Assembly (NCBI GenBank): GCA_021014325.1
Contig: CM037463.1
Location: forward strand, 21,398,026-21,462,025
From: Plazaster borealis
Lineage: Eukaryota > Echinodermata > Asteroidea > Forcipulatida > Labidiasteridae
DNA: 64,000 bases
Direction of reading: 5' to 3'
Shown here: piece by piece, positions 58,022 to 64,000 of the stretch
Layout: each line of letters opens with the position of its first letter
Numbering within the stretch: position 1 is the first letter of the stretch
Translations under genes and position numbers: made by a program
Notes under the pieces: generated by a model
What the model saw: the letters and a program-made list of their open reading frames with translations, nothing else
Databases searched by the model: none
Told to the model about the DNA's origin: nothing

Positions 58022-58880
58022 GCGTTCAAACTTTAAATTTTAAATTGCCAAATTCATCCGTTAAAATGATACAACTGTAACCATGTTACATTATTTTGCC
58101 CGTTTGACAATCAAGTATCCGATTATTTAATCAAATCGTTGTTTGTTTAATAACTTTCCCAAGTTCTTGACAATGTAATTTATCTTTGATGAACAAAACA
58201 ATGGATTTTATTTATTTGTTCATCTATTTATTTGCCGTATTTAGTTTCTTTATTTATTTATTTATTTATTTATATATTTATGTTGTTTTATTTATTTGCC
58301 GTACTTATTTATTTTTTCATTGATATTTATTTTTATTTATTTATTTATTTATTTTATTTAATTGCCGTATTTAGTTTATTTATTTTTATTTTGTATTCTT
58401 TGTTTACTTATTTATTTATTCCAATTTTAGGGGGTCTTAAATATAGATTTAGGTTTTAAAAAAGTACTGTCCTTGAATGTGTCATATCTGAAGCGCATTC
58501 ATCATGAATACATGATTTGCTTGAAATCTCTGCATCATATAATTAGATTGTTCCCCCTTTGTGTAGTGTGTGTAGCCAAAATTGTTTGTGAACAGTTTGT
58601 GTTTATACGTTAGATATGCAAAAAACAATTATACTTGCCTAGCCTGTGCCATTTTGAATGAAAGTGAATACCTGTCACCATCATTAAGACGGAATATGCT
58701 TCTCAATCACTATACCGTACCATCGATCATTACAACACGGTCAGTCCTGATTACTAAACATTGTTTTGATATTAAAGAATAATGCTTGCCTGAAATTTGT
58801 TGTTCTTTTCGACGATATATTACACTGCGTCAGGATTGTTGATTTGTAAAAAGAAGCAGGCCTTTGTGAACAAAATAAAC
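58022..58880 (+). other. Forkhead gene 3' UTR candidate with TTTA microsatellite
   Basis: Directly follows the forkhead stop. It contains a long TTTA/ATTT-rich tract (58207-58430). ATTTA-type sequences in a 3' UTR can mark unstable mRNAs, though here it looks like a simple microsatellite. AATAAA at 58874-58879 is a plausible poly(A) signal. Confidence 0.45.
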
Positions 58881-58919
58881 TGATAACAGAAGTTTTGAAG
58901 TTAAATTGTTAAGTCAGTG

Positions 58920-59443
58920 TTTGAGTTCGTAATTTTTATCTCCAGATAAAGTCTATCTGAAAATTAACGGCAATAATAATTTACTTGGTAAGAAGTACAG
59001 CAGCGTTGGATAGTATAATGCATTATGAGAAACTTTTCAATTAGAAGTACTGCAGTTATGAAAAAAGATATCACCTTTTATCCCAAAAATTTGAATCTGA
59101 GAAGCGTTACTGACAGTAACGTTTCTCAGATTGTGTATTCCAATTGCAGATTTAATTTAGTCTTCCTGTGTGGACATAACCGCTCCAGATTTTCGGCAGT
59201 ATCTCAAAACGCTACCACCCTTTGAAATGAAATTTCCACATCAGGTTAGTTTTATGGTATATATCTACAATTATATTTGTACAACAAGGGTGTTTTTTCT
59301 TTCATCATTTTCTTGCAACTTTGATGACCACTTGAGTCCAAATTTTCACAGCTTGTTATTTTATGCATATGTTGGGATACACCAAGTGAGAACACTGGTC
59401 TTTGACAATTACCAAACGTGTTACTGTTAAGTGCCTTTAAAGA
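58920..59443. repeat. Chimeric element: family B left part joined to family A right part
   Basis: 58945-59270 matches family B (GGTAAGAAGTACAGCAGC, TTACTGACAGTAACG, GTGGACATAACCGC). At about 59272 it passes into TTTGTACAACAAGGGTG, TTCTTGCAACTTTGATG and GTGCCTTTAA at 59443, the right half of family A. Neither partner is complete. Confidence 0.8.
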
Positions 59444-59875
59444 AAGTAGCCTAAACATTAAGAATGGGTAAAGTCAGTACAGTCTCATCATATAATTGAA
59501 AGTTCAGAGATGATTGTTTGTCATTAGTGAAACATGATTTTGACGAACAAAAACTATTATCTTTGTTGGACCGATTTAATAAACATGACTCAAATCGGCT
59601 GAGTCATGTGAATTAAAAAGCTCTTACGCACGCCGCGGCGATGCTTTACAACACCCCCATAGCTTAGCCGTATAATATCCTTATATGGCCATTTGTTGTG
59701 AACACAAAGGACTGCCGTCGTGTGCACACAGAACTGGCACCATTTTTATGGGGTTATGTACACTGAGAATATGTAAGGAAATATTGATTTTTTTTCTTAA
59801 GATAAAGATACAAGAAAATGAATCAATTACAGACAATCATTATTTAATTAGAAAAAATTGCCTAAAAATATCGAG
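59444..59875. other. Intergenic sequence before the tRNA gene
   Basis: AT-rich with nothing firmly recognised. A short hairpin, CATGACTCAAATCGGCTGAG then TCATG, lies near 59583-59610. On the minus strand a TTTTT run (about 59865) just past the tRNA 3' end fits a Pol III terminator. Confidence 0.5.
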
Positions 59876-59947
59876 AGGTCTTACCGAGATTTGAACTCGG
59901 ATCGCTGGATTCAAAGTCCAGAGTGCTAACCATTACACCATAAGACC
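59876..59947 (-). tRNA. tRNA-Gln, anticodon TTG
   Basis: 72 nt, no intron, no encoded CCA. Acceptor stem GGTCTTA pairs with TAAGACC, discriminator T. D-arm GTGTAATGGTTAGCAC has the A box; anticodon stem CTGGA/TCCAG holds loop CTTTGAA with TTG (complement at 59912-59914); T-arm CCGAGTTCAAATCTCGG has the B box. The sequence is close to the usual animal tRNA-Gln, with changes paired in the acceptor stem, so it looks functional. It reads glutamine CAA codons. Confidence 0.97.
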
Positions 59948-60932
59948 GGTTGAAAACTGTGGGTCATTTTAAATTATTTATATTATAAATTTGAGCATCA
60001 TCTTTTATTTTTAAGTTAATTCAATGGAAAAAGTAGTTTTTCAACAGATATTCTACAGTTATGACAATATGATTTCACACTAAAGACTTTTACAGACATA
60101 ATTTTTGTAAAATGACTGACAGCTGAGGGGTAACATCTAGTCGTGATAGTGACTGGTGGGTGGTTATTCCTCGGCGTTGAGGGCGTCATTTATGGTACAT
60201 TTACCTGGGGCCCGCCTCGAGTTATGTATTCCTATGACAAAATATTGTCGTGCACCAGACTTCATTTCCAACGCAAATTGAGATCGTGTTGCGGATCAAA
60301 TAAATGAGTGAGACCATCTAAGTTTACGAACGTCCCGTTGTGCTGAAGGAAAGAATTCGTCACATTTGAAGTTGTAACCCGATCTGTATTTTATCACATT
60401 GAATGTTGTTCGGCAGATTGGTGAGAATATGAACTTCTATGAAGGTAAATATGTCATCTGTTGCGATATTGTGCTTGAGTGGTTTAGACAAATCTCATCA
60501 TAAATTCAGTTGTGAAAAATAAAAGTCAATTTTGTTCGTATCATTTTGTTTGGGGTGAAGACTTTGTTGTTCAACATTGTCCATAACACGCTGACAATTG
60601 ACTTTGTATTGTTTAGAAACATTTGCGTGGACTTAGAGTCAACAATCTTGAAGTTTTTTGTTGTAATTCTAGGAAAACTGAATAACTAAGTTCCTTCCTT
60701 CCTGAGAAGTAAAGTACACCCTCACCCACAATCAAGAGGTCTCTGAGCTGACTGAGCTGATGATGAGATTGCGTCTTTGCGATGCGGTGTTGCTCATTCA
60801 TGGGTCCTAGCCAAAAAATGCAATAAGTACCATCAATTGCCAAAAAAAAGTTCAGTGTGCGTACAAAAAAAGGTTTGGTTTTGATGTGGTACCCCCGTTT
60901 GAAGGCGTCAAGAGATTTGTACTCACGCTGGT
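59948..60932. other. Intergenic sequence without recognised features
   Basis: No reading frame looks conserved and no repeat family is recognised. It may hold upstream sequence of the tRNA gene. Confidence 0.5.
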
Positions 60933-61582
60933 GTTGCGATAACGTAACCCTCCTCCCGACGGCGAAGCCGGAGGGTTACGAGCCAAGCTCGAACAGCAAA
61001 CGGCAATCTGGTCCAACACGTACAATTGCGACAGCTAGCTAGTCACCAGGTTTGCTCCATTTTTACCACTTTTTAAAATCATGACACAAATTCTAGGAAC
61101 ACAAACTTAATCCTCAATGTCTAATGAATCCTTCCATATCACTCAAAACACCATTGAGAAAATATTTTGAAGAAAAAGGACAAAAACTTACCAGATCCCC
61201 GAGCGAAAGAGCGACAATGCACCACACGCAGCGCTGAGACCATTGACCCCGTTGACCTGCACACACAGCCCACTCAGATTCAAATTCTCAACCTGGGACA
61301 TTTTTTACTCTTTCGCTCGGGGATCTGGTAAGTTTTTGTCCTTTTTCTTCAAAATATTTCCTCAATGGTGTTTTGAGTGATATGGAAGGATTCATTAGAC
61401 ATTACAAGTTTGTGTTCCTAGAATTTGTGACATGATTTTAAAAAGTGGTAAAAATGGAGCAAACCTGGTGACTAGCTAGCTGTCGCAATTGTACGTGTTG
61501 GACCAGATTGCCGTTTGCCGTTCGAGCTTGGCTCGTAACCCTCCGGCTTCGCCGTCGGGAGGAGGGTTACGTTATTGCAACT
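60933..61582. repeat. 650-bp inverted repeat (two 275-279 bp arms, 96-bp loop)
   Basis: The left arm 60933-61211 and right arm 61308-61582 are near-perfect reverse complements; a few substitutions are visible (TTGCGATAAC against TTATTGCAA, AATCCTCAATG missing in the right arm). Each arm contains a smaller GC-rich hairpin (CGTAACCCTCC against GGAGGGTTACG at 60943-60980). Each inner arm end reads CTCTTTCGCTCGGGGATCTG followed by GTAAGT when read out of the loop. CGCTGG flanks both ends (about 60926 and 61588), a possible target-site duplication. No coding frame. Confidence 0.93.
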
Positions 61583-62427
61583 TTCCCGCTGGGTGTTCAA
61601 GCTCCTAGTGTCGGTCTCTTTTTCTAACTTGACTCAGACTTCATCTTACTTGTGTGTACATGTCACCACAATCACTACATGATCATGTAGCCCGGCTATG
61701 CAGATTTTGACATACCAGTTGATCCTCAGACACACATCCTCGTAAATCTGCCCTGTGGTGGGAGACTCCAAAGTTTTTTGCAGTGGAGTATTTAGTACTA
61801 GTGAGTTCCAGTACGCCGGCCCTCCGCTTCTTGACCTGTCGAATGAGAGCTCACATTTTTTTGCTGAAATTTTCCCCCAATGTTCGCAAACCCAAACACG
61901 TTTGTGGTCAGTACATTTATTAGAACAATTTAGTGCTGGCTTGTTTTGGTGTAATTTTATGAAGAATCTCCGAGCTGAAAATTGTATATTACCAGTTTCT
62001 AGTCGCTGTTTTAGTAGTCTTTAGTCAAGGCGCTCATGGCAACCCATTTTTAAGAAGGGCGAACTGGTCTGCAAATGCAATTATTCAATGAAAAAGGAGG
62101 TTTCTCTTTTAATAACCACTTTGGGTCGTTCTTCAACAAAATTGTCCATGCCTATTAATATAGGCAGTATTATTTTTCTCAACATTCTCGAGCTTCCGGA
62201 GAGATGTTTTCCTATGAAGATGTCATTGTCAATGTCCTGAGAAACCCTGACTTGACAAAAGAAAGACAATACAGGTTCTCATAATAAGCACTGGGACTTG
62301 TTCTCGTGTGAGAAAATATGAATTATGCGTTTACTGTGAATCGCAAAACCTTGGTCGTAAGCCAAGGGCAATAATCTGCCATGATGTGCATGTATGCTCC
62401 AACTTACCTACATTGAGCCCAATACAA
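61583..62427. other. Intergenic sequence without recognised features
   Basis: Reading frames here are short and without recognisable domains. No repeat family is identified. Confidence 0.5.
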
Positions 62428-62843
62428 TGATAATAATAATACGCAGTTCTTATATAGCGCTTTATACTCTCGATGTGTGTTCAAAGCGCTCAGTATTTTT
62501 CCTACAAGGTAAGTGGAGTTACGTGTTGAAGTATGAGACCTACTCCTTTACATAGCACCATGTATTGGTTTACAAGGTGCTGTGGCGCAATATGTAGCCA
62601 ATCAAACCAGGTACACCGGGGCGAACCCCTTCTCTTTACGATAAGTGCACTGGGTTCTTTTACGTGCATTACACAACACACGAGACCTACGGCTTAATGT
62701 CCCATCCGAAGGACGAAGCATGTGGTTAAGTGTCTTGCTTAAGGACACAAGTGTCACGACTGGGATTCGAACCCACACTCTGCTGATCAGAAACACCAGA
62801 GCTTGAGTTCGGTGTTCTTATCTGCTCGGCCACGACGCGCCAC
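62428..62843 (-). mobile_element. tRNA-derived SINE, family L, complete copy
   Basis: Minus strand: head GTGGCGCGTCGTGGCCGAGC, long variable arm, GTGGGTTCGAATCCCAGTCG (perfect B box), body GTGTCCTTAAGCAAGACACT, then CACTTATCGTAAAGAGAAGG, GCGCCACAGCACCTTG and GAAAAATACTGAGCGC, ending TATATAAGAACTGCG and an ATTATTATTATC tail. The tRNA part has a class II variable arm, so a Leu or Ser tRNA ancestor is likely. Confidence 0.85.
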
Positions 62844-62849
62844 ATAAAC

Positions 62850-64000
62850 ATTGATAAACAATGGTGGTAGCCTGTCTATTCTTGTATGCTACATTCGTAC
62901 GAAAAGACAAAGGTCTGGTATCGGGAATTTCACAATAAAAAAAGGGAGATTACGAGCATGAGTTCCAGTACCTTCTGCCCCTCTTTGTACGGGGGAAACA
63001 AAGTGTAACACGATAGGTGCATGCCTGTGCATGCTACACAATTGAATGTCCGGATATTCACATCAGCCATCCGACTGACTGCAAAAAATTGAGGGCACTC
63101 CAAAATCTGTCCAGTAAGAAAAAAAACATCCATAAGGCATAAGCCAAAGCGTATTGTGGTGGACGGTTGCTAATTGTTGTTTTTTTTATAGAGATCTGCC
63201 TATATGTAGGATACTCTAATTTAGTGGTTTGATTTGAGTACGGGTATTTTGTTCCAGTGGGATACACCAGTTCTTGGAAAGAAAGAATTGGCATAGGTAC
63301 AAATTATCCCCTCCTATTGTCTGATTCATTCAGTATTATCCTAGGCGTAGCATACATAAAGGCCACGGAGGCCATGGCCTCCGTTGTCCTGGTCTTGGCC
63401 TCTGTGGTGTCCTTTCAAAAGTTTTCCATAGACTTTAAAATTTTCCAATGGAAGTGCCCTTTGCAAAATGAAAATGGCCTTGCCCTCTCAAAGATGAAAT
63501 TCCAGGCCTGTATTCCACTGCAACATTTAGAATGATAAACTACACCGGCTTTCAATATGATGCGTGTCTATTGGCCATTGGGTGCTTTACACAGTACACA
63601 CACAAAGCACTTCCCCCCCCCCCCCCACACATCTAAGGGGAATTTTAAAAAACAAACATGTTTAGCGTCCCGCCCGCTTCCTTTTTGGGGGGCCGCATGG
63701 ATTTTATTTTTACCAATTCAAAATGAGATTTAAAAACCAGAAAATGTCAACTGATACATCAGGAAATAACATTCTTGCAAGTCAGAACTAAGCCTGTGAC
63801 GGTAACACGGTTAAAAACATACCATTTAGTTGTTAACACATTTACATTTATTCTTGTGAAAGTGAGCTACAGCAGGATTTCCTGGTATTCATTCTTATCA
63901 TTCATAATCAAAATGGAAACATAAGAAATCCTAAATACAAAACATGTGGTAAAGAAATACAAATTAAAATTTAAAAAAACATGTAAAAACAAACCAGTTT
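62850..64000. other. Intergenic end of window with dispersed repeat F
   Basis: 63355-63510 is a copy of repeat F (GGCCACGGAGGCCATGGCC, TTTGCAAAATGAAAATGGCC, CCTCTCAAAGATGAAATTCC), uninterrupted here. A C-rich run occurs at 63613-63626. No gene supported. Confidence 0.6.

Overview
This is a piece of an animal nuclear genome: AT-rich, with long introns, GT-AG splice sites and a heavy load of short transposon copies. The main gene encodes a protein that aligns end to end with vertebrate STT3B. Together with the style of the tRNA-derived SINEs and short palindromic transposons, this suggests an invertebrate deuterostome, most likely an echinoderm and perhaps a sea star. The taxon is an inference.

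Layout. Positions 1393-2331 (minus) hold an intronless 312-residue methyltransferase-like gene with no clear family name. Positions 4149-46576 (plus) hold a complete STT3B gene in 18 coding exons. The exon junctions join in frame to 837 codons plus a stop, with every catalytic landmark present. The gene's 3' flank (46577-56842) carries a nine-unit 54-bp minisatellite, a 151-bp tandem duplication and several transposon copies. Positions 56843-58021 (plus) hold an intronless, divergent forkhead transcription factor. Positions 59876-59947 (minus) hold an intact tRNA-Gln(TTG). From there to 64000 there is a 650-bp inverted repeat (60933-61582) and a tRNA-derived SINE, but no protein gene I can support.

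The introns are a record of transposition. At least three short inverted-repeat families recur, labelled here A (ends TTAAAGGCA), B (ends TTAAAGGGTCTGTATACG) and M (ends GGGCCCAATTTCAT). There are also four tRNA-derived SINE families, two LINE 3' ends, and foldback repeats of which one carries a hammerhead-ribozyme-like core at 28471-28518. Intronic satellites occur at 14745-15480 and 35918-36760.

The genes do not form a pathway. STT3B is an ER oligosaccharyltransferase subunit, the forkhead protein a nuclear regulator, and the minus-strand gene a putative SAM-binding enzyme. The observations most worth following are the hammerhead-like motifs, the partial tandem duplicate of STT3B exon 17 with its own acceptor and an early stop, the 650-bp inverted repeat, and the divergent forkhead gene with a start-stop codon pair abutting its first ATG.
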